The notes under the pieces: generated by a model
Told to the model about the DNA's origin: nothing
Databases searched by the model: none
Seen by the model: the letters and a program-made list of their open reading frames with translations, nothing else
Shown here: piece by piece, positions 54,313 to 63,424 of the stretch
Numbering within the stretch: position 1 is the first letter of the stretch
Layout of the letters: every line of letters starts with the position of its first letter
Position numbers and translations under genes: made by a program
NCBI RefSeq assembly: GCF_021390715.1
Contig: NZ_JAJGWT010000001.1
Coordinates: forward strand, 315,839-379,838
Direction of reading: 5' to 3'
Length of the DNA stretch: 64,000 nt
DNA from: Tenacibaculum piscium
Lineage (GTDB): Bacteria; Bacteroidota; Bacteroidia; Flavobacteriales; Flavobacteriaceae

Positions 54313-54320
54313 TAAATTTG
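54313..54320 (+). promoter_or_regulatory. -7 promoter element for the class-3 aldehyde dehydrogenase gene
   Basis: TAAATTTG, fitting TAnnTTTG, 22 bases upstream of the ATG at 54343. Confidence 0.6.
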
Positions 54321-54342
54321 TATCTTTAAACAAATTTTAACC

Positions 54343-55719
54343 ATGAGTATTCCTGATATAGTACAAACTCAAAAAAACTTTTTCACAACACAGCAAACTA
54401 AAGATATTTCTTTTAGAATAACTGCTTTAAAAAAGCTTCAAAAAGAACTTATCAGAAGAGAAGACGATATTATAAAAGCCTTATATAATGATTTTAAAAA
54501 ATCAGCATACGAAGCTGTATTAACAGAAACTTCTATCGTATTAAGTGAATTGAAAATGGCGATTAAAAACTGCCATTCCTGGAGCAAACCAACACGAGTT
54601 TTACCAACACTTTTAAACTTTCCTTCATCAGCTAAAATATATAATGAACCCTACGGAGCTGTTTTAATTATCGCCCCTTGGAATTATCCATATCAATTAG
54701 CTTTTGCGCCACTTGTAGGAGCTGTTTCGGCAGGAAATACCGTGATTTTAAAACCCTCTGAACTAACACCAAACGTCAGTAAAATAACTCAAGAAATTAT
54801 AACTGCCGTATTTGACAAAAATCATGTTGTTGTTCTAGAAGGTGGTGTGGCTACATCACAAGAATTATTAAAACAACGTTGGGATTATATTTTTTTTACA
54901 GGAAGTGTTCCCGTAGGAAAAATTATCGCCAAAGCAGCCGCCGAACATCTTACTCCAACAACCCTAGAATTAGGCGGAAAAAGTCCTTGTATTATTGATG
55001 AAACTGCCAATATAAAACTAGCTGCAAAACGCTTAGTTTGGGGAAAATTTGTCAATGCTGGACAAACTTGTATCGCTCCCGATTATTTGTTGATTCATCA
55101 CTCCGTGAAAGAAAAATTTATTATTCATTTTAAAGAAGAAATAATAAATGCCTACGGAGAAAATCCTCAAAATTCAGCCGATTTTCCAAGAATTGTAAAT
55201 ACCAAAAATTTTGACCGATTAGCACTACTTTTAAAAAATGAAAATTGCCTAATTGGAGGAAAAATAGATAAAAAAGAATGCTATATTTCGCCAACACTTA
55301 TCAACGAACCAAACCTAGATAGCCAGGTGATGAAAGAAGAAATATTTGGTCCTATATTTCCGTTAATTTCATATCAACAAGAAAAAGAACTGGATACCAT
55401 TATTACGAAATATGATAAACCATTGGCATTTTATATTTTTACCACACGCCAACATTTTGCTAAAAAATTGATTGCAAAATATGCCTTCGGAGGTGGTACT
55501 GTTAATGATAGCATGGTTCATTTTGTAAATCATCGCTTGCCTTTTGGAGGCGTTGGACAAAGTGGTATCGGGAGTTATCATGGTAAAAAAACTTTTGATA
55601 CTTTTTCTCATAAAAAAAGTGTCGTTACCAGAGCAAACTGGTTAGATATTTCTATTCGATACGCCCCATACAAAGGGAAATTAGCATCATTAAAAAGACT
55701 CTTGAAAATAAGTTCATAA
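54343..55719 (+). CDS. Class-3-type aldehyde dehydrogenase
   Basis: A 458-aa NAD(P)-dependent aldehyde dehydrogenase of the ALDH3 (fatty or aromatic aldehyde) type, shorter than the enzyme at 1197. Landmarks are IIAPWNYPYQLAFAPLVGA, FFTGSVPVGK, the glutamate in TLELGGKSPCI, the catalytic cysteine in NAGQTCIAPDY and the C-terminal PFGGVGQSGIGSYHGKKTFDTFSH. It probably detoxifies lipid-derived aldehydes. It lies 29 bp before the nitroreductase gene. A role in the collagen pathway is not implied. Confidence 0.92.
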   Translation: MSIPDIVQTQKNFFTTQQTKDISFRITALKKLQKELIRREDDIIKALYNDFKKSAYEAVLTETSIVLSELKMAIKNCHSWSKPTRVLPTLLNFPSSAKIYNEPYGAVLIIAPWNYPYQLAFAPLVGAVSAGNTVILKPSELTPNVSKITQEIITAVFDKNHVVVLEGGVATSQELLKQRWDYIFFTGSVPVGKIIAKAAAEHLTPTTLELGGKSPCIIDETANIKLAAKRLVWGKFVNAGQTCIAPDYLLIHHSVKEKFIIHFKEEIINAYGENPQNSADFPRIVNTKNFDRLALLLKNENCLIGGKIDKKECYISPTLINEPNLDSQVMKEEIFGPIFPLISYQQEKELDTIITKYDKPLAFYIFTTRQHFAKKLIAKYAFGGGTVNDSMVHFVNHRLPFGGVGQSGIGSYHGKKTFDTFSHKKSVVTRANWLDISIRYAPYKGKLASLKRLLKISS

Positions 55720-55748
55720 TTTTAATTTTTTGATTAAATCAACCTAAA

Positions 55749-56483
55749 ATGATAGAAAAAACAGTATCACAAGCCATTAACTTTAGGCGTTCTGTTAGAG
55801 TTTTTGACGCCGAAAAATCAATTGAAAGTAGCATTGTAAAAAAATGTATCGAACAAGCAACACTCGCTCCAAATAGTAGCAATATGCAATTGTGGGAATT
55901 TTATCATATTACCTCAAAAGATACAATTGCTAAAATGGCGCCACTATGTTTTAATCAAAATGCTGCTAAAACAGCACAACAATTGGTCGTTTTTGTAACT
56001 CGAAAAGATGTCTGGAAAAAACGTGTAAAAGCAAATTTAGCCGTTTTAGATGCTACTTTTGGAAAAGATACGCCCAAAGAAAAGCAAACTAGTCGAGAGA
56101 AAATGGCACGAACTTATTACGGTAAAATTATTCCGTTTACCTATTTTGATTTCTTGGGGATTTTTGGTTGGTTAAAATATCTAATTATTTTAATCACAGG
56201 ATTATTTCGTCCAATATATCGAGAGGTTCGCAATAGCGATATGCGAATTGTAGCACATAAATCAACAGGATTGGCTGCACAAAATTTTATGCTTTCAATG
56301 GCAGCAGAAGGCTACGATACTTGCCCTATGGAAGGTGCCGATACTTGGCGTGTAAAACAGTTACTAAACATCCCACGAAGTGCAGAAATTAACATGATTG
56401 TAAGCTGTGGAATCCGAACCGAAAAAGGCGTATATGGCGAACGTTTTAGAATCCCTTTTAATGAAGTTTATAAAGAAATATAA
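55749..56483 (+). CDS. Nitroreductase family protein
   Basis: A 244-aa FMN-dependent oxidoreductase-like protein. Typical segments are RRSVRVFD at the N-terminus, ATLAPNSSNMQLWEFY for FMN contacts, GLAAQNFMLSMAAEGYDTCPMEG in the C-terminal half, and SCGIRTEKG. An insertion with a hydrophobic stretch (FDFLGIFGWLKYLIILITGLF, about 136-156) may form a membrane-associated helix. The natural substrate is unknown. Confidence 0.9.
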   Translation: MIEKTVSQAINFRRSVRVFDAEKSIESSIVKKCIEQATLAPNSSNMQLWEFYHITSKDTIAKMAPLCFNQNAAKTAQQLVVFVTRKDVWKKRVKANLAVLDATFGKDTPKEKQTSREKMARTYYGKIIPFTYFDFLGIFGWLKYLIILITGLFRPIYREVRNSDMRIVAHKSTGLAAQNFMLSMAAEGYDTCPMEGADTWRVKQLLNIPRSAEINMIVSCGIRTEKGVYGERFRIPFNEVYKEI

Positions 56484-56573
56484 GCATCTATAAAAAATTA
56501 TATCAATAAAAAAAAGCCTTAAATACGCTTATTTATCAACTCTTTTCTTCAAAGATAAGAGAAATTTAATTCG

Positions 56574-56581
56574 TATTTTTG
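56574..56581 (+). promoter_or_regulatory. -7 promoter element for the sugar aminotransferase gene
   Basis: TATTTTTG, fitting TAnnTTTG, 25 bases upstream of ATG 56606. It overlaps the TTG at 56579 that would be a false start. Confidence 0.6.
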
Positions 56582-56605
56582 ATGCTTAACAAATTCATTT
56601 TTCTG

Positions 56606-57736
56606 ATGAAAAAAATTCAAATGGTTGACCTACAAGGTCAATATGCAAAAATAAAACCGCAAGTAAACAAAGCTTTTGAAAGTGTTTTAGACACTGCCTA
56701 CTATATTGGAGGTCCTGAAGTTAAAGGATTTGCTTCCGATTTAGAAAAATATTTAGATGTAAAACACGTAATTCCATGTGCTAACGGAACTGATGCGTTG
56801 CAAATCGCCATGATGGGGTTGGGTTTAGCACAAGGTGATGAAGTAATTACTGCCGATTTTACCTTCGCTGCAACCGTAGAAGTTATTGCATTATTAAAGT
56901 TAACGCCTGTTTTAGTTGATGTAGATTTAGATACTTTCAACATCAATATTGAGGCTTTAAAAAAGGCGATTACACCAAAGACAAAAGCTATTGTACCTGT
57001 TCATTTATTTGGGCAATGTGCCAATATGGAAGCCGTAATGGAAATAGCGAAAGAACATAATTTGTTTGTAATCGAAGATAACGCCCAAGCAATTGGTGCC
57101 GATTATACATTTTCTGACGGAACAAAAAAGAAATCTGGAACTATTGGAAACGTAGGAACGACTTCTTTTTTCCCTTCTAAAAACTTAGGTTGTTATGGTG
57201 ATGGTGGCGCAATTTTTACCAATGATGATGATTTAGCACACACCATTCGAGGAATTGTAAATCACGGAATGTACAAACGTTATTATCATGATGTGGTTGG
57301 TGTAAATTCTCGTTTAGACAGTTTACAAGCCGCAGTTTTACAAATAAAGTTACCATTATTAGATAGTTTTTGTGATGCTCGTAGAAAAGCTGCCGCTTAT
57401 TATTCTGATGCTTTTGCTACTAATTTAAACATTATAACACCAACAATTAGCGATTTCTCAACACATGTTTTTCATCAATATACCTTGAGAATTACCAACG
57501 GAAAACGCAACGAATTACATCAGCATTTATTAGACAATAATATTCCAAATGCGATTTATTATCCCGTGCCTTTACACGCCCAAAAAGCCTATAAAGACGA
57601 ACGCTACAATGAAGATGATTTTAAAGTAACTAATCAATTAATTGAACAAGTTATTTCATTGCCGATGCACACCGAATTAGACGAAGAACAGTTAACTTTC
57701 ATCACCAAAACAATTTTAGATTTTATAGGAGAATAA
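56606..57736 (+). CDS. DegT/DnrJ/EryC1/StrS family aminotransferase
   Basis: PLP enzyme that aminates keto-sugars for surface polysaccharides. The 376-aa form (from ATG 56606, MKKIQMVDLQGQYAKIKPQ) has VIPCANGTDALQIAM, DADFTFAATVEV-like substrate loop, VIEDNAQAIGADY and the PLP lysine in SFFPSKNLGCYGDGGA. The frame opens earlier at a TTG (56579), but that codon lies in the promoter element. A galE-type gene follows after a small membrane protein gene, consistent with a surface-sugar role. Confidence 0.92.
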   Translation: MKKIQMVDLQGQYAKIKPQVNKAFESVLDTAYYIGGPEVKGFASDLEKYLDVKHVIPCANGTDALQIAMMGLGLAQGDEVITADFTFAATVEVIALLKLTPVLVDVDLDTFNINIEALKKAITPKTKAIVPVHLFGQCANMEAVMEIAKEHNLFVIEDNAQAIGADYTFSDGTKKKSGTIGNVGTTSFFPSKNLGCYGDGGAIFTNDDDLAHTIRGIVNHGMYKRYYHDVVGVNSRLDSLQAAVLQIKLPLLDSFCDARRKAAAYYSDAFATNLNIITPTISDFSTHVFHQYTLRITNGKRNELHQHLLDNNIPNAIYYPVPLHAQKAYKDERYNEDDFKVTNQLIEQVISLPMHTELDEEQLTFITKTILDFIGE

Positions 57737-57773
57737 TGCTATAATTTTTTATCTAAAACAGTCATTAAAAAGC

Positions 57774-58184
57774 ATGAATCAAAAAATAAAAACACTTAAA
57801 ATAATTCATTTAGCACTAGTTGCAGGCGTAACTTTGGCATATTTTTTAATCGGTGATTTTAAAAATATCTTAAATTTAGAAATCGATAACGCCTCGTTAA
57901 TTTATTCTTTTATTCCCGCAACAGCTTATGTAATCAGTAATTTTGTGTTTAAAAATATTTTAAAAAACATACAAAAAGAAACTACTGATACACAAAAATT
58001 TGATATTTATCAACGTGCTTCTATTTTTAAGTGGGCGATATTAGAAATCGCTTGTTTTTTGATACTGCTTTTAAAACCCGATTTTATTCTTTTTGGTGTT
58101 ATCCTTTTATTTTATATGATTTTACTAGCTCCAAAAGATGAAAAAATATTCGAACTTTTAAATATTAAAAAGCCTAATCTTTAA
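57774..58184 (+). CDS. Small integral membrane protein
   Basis: A 136-aa hydrophobic protein with about four predicted helices: LKIIHLALVAGVTLAYFLI, SLIYSFIPATAYVISNFVF, FKWAILEIACFLILLL and FILFGVILLFYMILLA. A conserved-looking cytoplasmic QRASIFKWAILE motif lies before the third helix. I do not recognise the function. Homologues of similar topology are common in Flavobacteriaceae (recalled, not searched). It is 37 bp after the aminotransferase and 29 bp before galE. Confidence 0.8.
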   Translation: MNQKIKTLKIIHLALVAGVTLAYFLIGDFKNILNLEIDNASLIYSFIPATAYVISNFVFKNILKNIQKETTDTQKFDIYQRASIFKWAILEIACFLILLLKPDFILFGVILLFYMILLAPKDEKIFELLNIKKPNL

Positions 58185-58213
58185 AAAATAAGAACAATAA
58201 AATAACAAAAATC

Positions 58214-59221
58214 ATGAAAAAGATATTAGTTACAGGCGGTTTAGGATTTATCGGTTCTCATACCGTTGTCGAGTTGCAAAACAAAGGTTTTAAAGTTATT
58301 ATTATTGATGATTTATCTAATTCCAACATTGCGGTTTTAGATAAAATTACCGAAATAACAGGCGTAAAACCTGATTTTCATCAATTTGATTTGCGTGTAA
58401 AACAAAACGTTACTACTTTTTTTGAAAACAATACTGTTGATGGAATTATTCATTTTGCCGCTTTTAAAGCCGTTGGTGAAAGTGTTCAAAATCCGTTAGA
58501 TTATTATGAAAATAACATCAATAGCTTAATTTATTTATTGCAAGAAATCCGAAATAGAAAACTAGATAATTTTATTTTTAGTTCCTCTTGTATGGCTTAT
58601 GGAACACCTGAAAAATTGCCTATCACTGAAAATACTCCTTCTAATAAAGCCGCTTCAACATACGCAAACACCAAACAAATTGGTGAAGAAATTATTCAAG
58701 AAAGTTGTAAAGCTTATGATTTTAATGCCATTACATTGCGTTATTTTAATCCGATAGGCGCACATGAAAGTGCAAAAATTGGTGAACTCCCTAACGGCGT
58801 TCCTCAAAATTTAATTCCGTACGTAACCCAAACTGCCGCAGGAATCAGAAAAGAATTAGCCGTTTTTGGCGATGATTACGATACACCTGACGGAACCGCA
58901 ATTCGGGATTATATTCATGTAGTCGATTTAGCAAAAGCTCATATTATCGCTTTAGAACGCTTATTAAATAAAAAAAATAAACAACAATTCGAACTTTTTA
59001 ATATTGGAACAGGAACAGGAAGTTCTGTTTTAGAAATTATTAATGCTTTTGAAAAAGCTACCCAAAAAAAACTAAATTATAAAATTGTAAAAAGAAGAGC
59101 TGGAGATATAAAAGCAATTTATGCCGATACCACCATCGCTAATAAAGAACTGAATTGGAAAACCGAAAAAACCTTAGAAGAAGCCTTATTATCTTCTTGG
59201 AAATGGCAAGAAAATCAGTAA
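58214..59221 (+). CDS. galE: UDP-glucose 4-epimerase
   Basis: Interconverts UDP-glucose and UDP-galactose. The 335-aa extended SDR has the NAD site GGLGFIGSHT (8-17), the active-site SSSC (123-126), Y150-x-x-x-K154 (YANTK), and the family phrases LRYFNPIGAHESAKIGE, IRDYIHVVDLAKAH and NIGTGTGSSVLE. It would support sugar nucleotide supply next to the sugar aminotransferase. A terminator follows. Confidence 0.95.
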   Translation: MKKILVTGGLGFIGSHTVVELQNKGFKVIIIDDLSNSNIAVLDKITEITGVKPDFHQFDLRVKQNVTTFFENNTVDGIIHFAAFKAVGESVQNPLDYYENNINSLIYLLQEIRNRKLDNFIFSSSCMAYGTPEKLPITENTPSNKAASTYANTKQIGEEIIQESCKAYDFNAITLRYFNPIGAHESAKIGELPNGVPQNLIPYVTQTAAGIRKELAVFGDDYDTPDGTAIRDYIHVVDLAKAHIIALERLLNKKNKQQFELFNIGTGTGSSVLEIINAFEKATQKKLNYKIVKRRAGDIKAIYADTTIANKELNWKTEKTLEEALLSSWKWQENQ

Positions 59222-59262
59222 AAAAATTTATATAATTTATTTTTCAACCTTATAATTTTTTC

Positions 59263-59304
59263 TAAAATACGATGCGATATAAAAATATTGTATCGTATTT
59301 TTTA
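59263..59304 (+). terminator. Terminator of galE
   Basis: A long stem formed by AAATACGATGCGATAT and ATATTGTATCGTATTT (three mismatches) is followed by a T-run, 42 bases after the stop. Confidence 0.75.
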
Positions 59305-59443
59305 TACAACTTAATATCTTGTAATTAATATCAAATTGACTATTAATTACTGTTTTCATAACATTGATATCAAAGAAATACATCAGTTTTGTAGCAATAA
59401 AAACGACTTAAAAACAATTTTAAAAACTACCTAAAAATTACTG

Positions 59444-60955
59444 ATGAAAACATTTCAAAAAATTATTTTAAGCACTTTAAGTGTTTTGGCAATCGGCTGT
59501 CAAAATGATGACGAATCTGTAAAAAAATCAATAAATACAGACGTAAATTTTAGTTATAAAACAAGTATCAAAATTGGTGGTGAAGGCGCTTCAGAAATTT
59601 CAGCTTTCGATAAAATATCGAAAAAATTATTTACAGTTAATGTGGAAGCTAATCAAATAGCAATAAACGATATTTCAGACATCAATAATCCAAAAAAAAG
59701 TAACATAAATCTTACGAGTTATGGTTCGCCAAACAGTGTTGCCGTTCTTGATGGAAAATTAGCCGTTGCTGTAGAAGCAACTATCAAACAAAATAACGGA
59801 AAAATTTTATTGTACAATACTTCGGATAATTCCTTAATTAGTGAATTTACCGTAGGAGCATTGCCTGATATGGTCGCTTTTTCTCCTGATGGAAAAACAA
59901 TTATTTCAGCAAATGAAGGCGAACCAAACGATGACTATACCAATGATCCTGAAGGAACAATTAGTATTATCAATATTAAAAGTAAAGCCGTAACAACCTT
60001 AAATTTTGATGCTTTCGAAGCTCAAAAAAAGGATTTAACATCAAAAGGATTTAGAGTTTTTGGACCAAATGCTACTTTATCGCAAGATGTTGAACCAGAA
60101 TATATTGCTATTTCTGATGATTCAAAAACAGCTTGGGTTTCTCTGCAAGAAAATAACGGAATCGCAAAAATAAATTTAGCCTCAAAAACGATTGAAGCAA
60201 TTTATCCATTAGGTTTTAAAGATTATAATCTTGCTAAAAATAGCATGGACGCCAGTGATAAAGACGATAAAAAAGAATTAAAAAACTGGCCAGTAAAAGG
60301 AATCTATCAACCAGATGCTATTAAATATGCAAATATTAACGGAATCGATTATATTTTCTCTGCAAATGAAGGAGATGCTAGAGATTATAAAGGTTTTAGC
60401 GAAGAAGTTCGAATGGAAGATTTAACGTTAGATGAAACTGTTTTTGATGCCTCTTTAAATTATTTAGACAAAGCTAATTTAGGACGTTTAAAAACAACAA
60501 CTACTTTAGGCGATGCCAATAATGACGGGAAATTTGAAGAACTTTATAGTTATGGAGCACGTTCGTTTAGTGTGTGGTCGGGTGATAATGGTACACTTTT
60601 ATACGATAGCGGAAATAGTATTGCTACCGAAACATTAAAAGCTACACAAAGCCGTTTTAATGATAACGATAAAAGAAGTGATGACAAAGGTGCTGAACCT
60701 GAAAGTGTTGAGATTTTAAATATCGGAAATGAGCGTTATATTTTATTTGTTGGTTTAGAAAGAAACGATCAAGTTTTAATGTATGATGTTACCAACCCAA
60801 CTTCACCCCTATTTTTGAACATTTTATCGCACGATGGCGATGAAGGTCCTGAAGGTTTATTGGCAATATCTGCCGAAGACAGCCCAACAGGAAAAGCTTT
60901 ATTAGTAGTTTCTAATGAAGATAGCGGAACCGTTACTTTTTACGAAAATAACTAA
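59444..60955 (+). CDS. Choice-of-anchor I-type beta-propeller lipoprotein
   Basis: A 503-aa secreted lipoprotein with lipobox AIGC (C19). The mature protein has beta-propeller-like repeats (GALPDMVAFSPDGKTIISANEGEPNDDYTNDPEGTISI; EPEYIAISDDSKTAWVSLQENNGIAKINL; GAEPESVEILNIGNERYILFVGLERNDQVLMYDV) and ends SHDGDEGPEGLL...LVVSNEDSGTVTFYENN. This resembles the choice-of-anchor I family that is often fused to phosphatases, but no phosphatase domain is present here. Calcium-like acidic loops (DANNDGKFEE) are visible. The role is unknown. Confidence 0.82.
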   Translation: MKTFQKIILSTLSVLAIGCQNDDESVKKSINTDVNFSYKTSIKIGGEGASEISAFDKISKKLFTVNVEANQIAINDISDINNPKKSNINLTSYGSPNSVAVLDGKLAVAVEATIKQNNGKILLYNTSDNSLISEFTVGALPDMVAFSPDGKTIISANEGEPNDDYTNDPEGTISIINIKSKAVTTLNFDAFEAQKKDLTSKGFRVFGPNATLSQDVEPEYIAISDDSKTAWVSLQENNGIAKINLASKTIEAIYPLGFKDYNLAKNSMDASDKDDKKELKNWPVKGIYQPDAIKYANINGIDYIFSANEGDARDYKGFSEEVRMEDLTLDETVFDASLNYLDKANLGRLKTTTTLGDANNDGKFEELYSYGARSFSVWSGDNGTLLYDSGNSIATETLKATQSRFNDNDKRSDDKGAEPESVEILNIGNERYILFVGLERNDQVLMYDVTNPTSPLFLNILSHDGDEGPEGLLAISAEDSPTGKALLVVSNEDSGTVTFYENN

Positions 60956-61004
60956 TATTTTATTTTCTTGAAATAGCTAGAAATATAATATTAGCACACA
61001 ACAT

Positions 61005-61037
61005 AAAACCTCAAACTAAATAGTTTGAGGTTTTTTA
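61005..61037. terminator. Bidirectional terminator between the lipoprotein and fabD
   Basis: AAAACCTCAAACTA / TAGTTTGAGGTTTT, a perfect stem with T-runs, between converging genes. Confidence 0.88.
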
Positions 61038-61074
61038 TTGGTATAAATTCACTTAAAATTTAATTGAAATAATC

Positions 61075-61977
61075 TTAAATTTCAGTTGATTCTACAGGTA
61101 AAACTGCCGCACTTGCAGTAACACTTCTATCAATTTTACGCATCAAACCTTGTAATACTTTCCCAGGTCCAACTTCAATAAATTCAGTTCCACCATCAGC
61201 AATCATTGCTTGAATAGACTGCGTCCATCTTACAGGAGCGGTTAATTGTGCTATTAAATTTTCTTTAATTTCATCAGGATTTAAAACTGCTTTCGCTACT
61301 ACATTTTGATACACAGGACAAGTCGGTGTATTAAAAGTAGTTTCTTGAATTGCTTTTGCTAATTCCTCACGAGCAGGTTCCATCATTGGTGAATGAAATG
61401 CCCCACCAACAGGTAACATAATCGCTCTTTTTGCACCTTTTTCTGTTAATACTTCACAGGCTTTTTCAACAGCTGTTACTTCTCCAGAAATCACTAATTG
61501 ACCAGGGCAATTATAGTTTGCCGCCACTACTACACCATCAATTTCGGCACAAATATCTTCCACTATTTTATCTTCTAAACCTAAAACAGCTGCCATGGTT
61601 GACGGCTTTATTTCACAGGCTTTTTGCATCGCCAAAGCTCGTTTTGAAACTAAAGTTAAGCCATCTTCAAAAGATAAAACACCATTTGCAACCAATGCCG
61701 ATAATTCTCCTAACGAATGTCCTGCGACCATTTCTGGCTGAAAAGTATCACCTAAAACCTTTGCTAAAATTACCGAATGTAAAAAAATAGCGGGTTGCGT
61801 TACTTTTGTTTGTTTCAAAGATTCTGCAGAACCTTCAAACATTACATCAGTAATACTAAAATCGAGTATATCATTGGCTTTTTCAAAAAGTTCTTGAGCT
61901 ATCGGATATTTCTCATATAAATCCAATCCCATTCCTGTAAACTGCGCTCCCTGACCAGGAAAAATATATGCTTTCAT
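61075..61977 (-). CDS. fabD: Malonyl-CoA:ACP transacylase
   Basis: Loads malonyl units on acyl carrier protein for fatty acid synthesis. The 300-aa protein has FPGQGAQFTGMG at the N-terminus, the catalytic serine S88 in AGHSLGEL, H195 in GGAFHSPMM and the C-terminal EVGPGKVLQGL. It is a single gene here, not in a fab operon. Confidence 0.96.
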   Translation of the reverse strand: MKAYIFPGQGAQFTGMGLDLYEKYPIAQELFEKANDILDFSITDVMFEGSAESLKQTKVTQPAIFLHSVILAKVLGDTFQPEMVAGHSLGELSALVANGVLSFEDGLTLVSKRALAMQKACEIKPSTMAAVLGLEDKIVEDICAEIDGVVVAANYNCPGQLVISGEVTAVEKACEVLTEKGAKRAIMLPVGGAFHSPMMEPAREELAKAIQETTFNTPTCPVYQNVVAKAVLNPDEIKENLIAQLTAPVRWTQSIQAMIADGGTEFIEVGPGKVLQGLMRKIDRSVTASAAVLPVESTEI

Positions 61978-62124
61978 TTTTTATTAATTTTTTATATTGT
62001 ATGTATCTACTCTTTATTTTTTGCATTACAAACATACACATTTTTAAAATCATTCTTAATTTGTTGCTTTTTAAAAGGATTAAGAATACTGAAAAATCAG
62101 TTTAAAAGTTGCCTAATAAATACC

Positions 62125-62132
62125 TACTTTTG
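62125..62132 (+). promoter_or_regulatory. -7 promoter element for the large MscS-family gene
   Basis: TACTTTTG, fitting TAnnTTTG, 29 bases upstream of the ATG at 62162. Confidence 0.55.
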
Positions 62133-62161
62133 ATGTTCAATTTTGAGATTCAAATAAAACT

Positions 62162-63412
62162 ATGATAACTAAATCTTTTTATCGACTATTCAAGAATTAT
62201 TTTTCAATATCAGAAACATTAGCAATCAACTTAAATTTGATCGCTAATTTACTTGTTGTCGGAATTTTAGGCTATATCTTTTTTAAATTATTTCGTCATT
62301 ACGGAACACGATTTATAAAAAAATTAGTTGTCAAAACAAAAAATAATTTTGATGATTTTCTACTGGAGAATCGAGTATTTTTAAATATTTCACGAATTTT
62401 TGCGTTTATATTTTTGTACTCATTACTTTCTGCTATTTTAGTTGATTTTCCAAATTCGTTAAACTACGGACAGCGATTTATTAATTTAGCTATTTTATTT
62501 TCGATTATTTGGTTTATCCGAAGTGTTTTATTGACTATTAAAGATTTTTTACGCACTTTAATTGCCTTTAAAGACAAGCCTTTGGAGAGTTATGTTCAAA
62601 TTTTCATGATTATTTTATGGATTATTGGCTTTATCATTTCCTTTTCAATAATTACAGGCAAACCACTGATTCGTTTTTTAACCGCTTTAGGAGCTTTTTC
62701 GGCAGTATTATTACTTATTTTTAAGGATACTATTTTAGGTTTTGTAGCGAGTATTCAGATAACAGTAAACGACACCGTGCGTTTAAATGATTGGATTACG
62801 ATTGACAAATACAATGCCGATGGAAACGTAACGGCGATTAATTTAGCCTCAGTAATTGTTCAAAATTTCGACAATACTGTAACGAGTATTCCTACCTATT
62901 CATTGATTTCTGAATCCTTTAAAAACTGGCGTGCGATGGATAATTCTGGCGGACGTAGAATAAAACGTTCAGTACTTATTAAAATAAATAGCATTCACTT
63001 TTTAACGGATGAAGAAGTTGCCGATTATAAGAAAATAGCCTTGTTAAAAGAGTATGTAACAACAGCTTACAATGATGTAAAAACCTATAATTCAGCAAAT
63101 AATATTGATAAATCTATTTTGATTAACGGTAGGAATTTGACAAATTTCGGAATGTTTCGTAAATATTTAGACGAATATTTAAAACTACATCCGAAGATAA
63201 ATCAAGAATTATTATTTATGTCGCGTCAATTGCAACCTACCGAAAATGGGATTCCGCTGGAAATTTATGCGTTTTGTAAAAACAAATCGTGGATTGCTTA
63301 TGAACGAGATATGGCTGATATTTTTGACCATATTTTAGCGAGTGTTCCTTATTTTAACTTAGAAATTTTTGAAAATCCAACAGGAACAGATATTTCAACA
63401 CTTAAACAATAA
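62162..63412 (+). CDS. MscS-family mechanosensitive channel (YbdG-like)
   Basis: A 416-aa membrane protein with about five transmembrane helices (LIANLLVVGILGYIFFKLF; IFAFIFLYSLLSAILV; FINLAILFSIIWFIRSVLL; IFMIILWIIGFIISFSI; then pore helix FLTALGAFSAVLLLIFKDTILGFVASIQI). The pore helix continues into the MscS beta domain (NDTVRLNDWITIDKYNADGNVTAINLASVIVQNFDNTVTSIPTYSLI) and a C-terminal alpha/beta domain. This full-length form, with SFKNWRAMDNSGGRRIKR, resembles the YbdG type. It is the second MscS protein in the window. It ends 12 bp before a truncated ABC permease gene. Confidence 0.9.
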   Translation: MITKSFYRLFKNYFSISETLAINLNLIANLLVVGILGYIFFKLFRHYGTRFIKKLVVKTKNNFDDFLLENRVFLNISRIFAFIFLYSLLSAILVDFPNSLNYGQRFINLAILFSIIWFIRSVLLTIKDFLRTLIAFKDKPLESYVQIFMIILWIIGFIISFSIITGKPLIRFLTALGAFSAVLLLIFKDTILGFVASIQITVNDTVRLNDWITIDKYNADGNVTAINLASVIVQNFDNTVTSIPTYSLISESFKNWRAMDNSGGRRIKRSVLIKINSIHFLTDEEVADYKKIALLKEYVTTAYNDVKTYNSANNIDKSILINGRNLTNFGMFRKYLDEYLKLHPKINQELLFMSRQLQPTENGIPLEIYAFCKNKSWIAYERDMADIFDHILASVPYFNLEIFENPTGTDISTLKQ

Positions 63413-63424
63413 TCATTTATTTTG

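Noticed and set aside
56579..56605. Nine-codon extension of the sugar aminotransferase
   Set aside because: The TTG start overlaps the TATTTTTG promoter element; ATG 56606 begins the family sequence.
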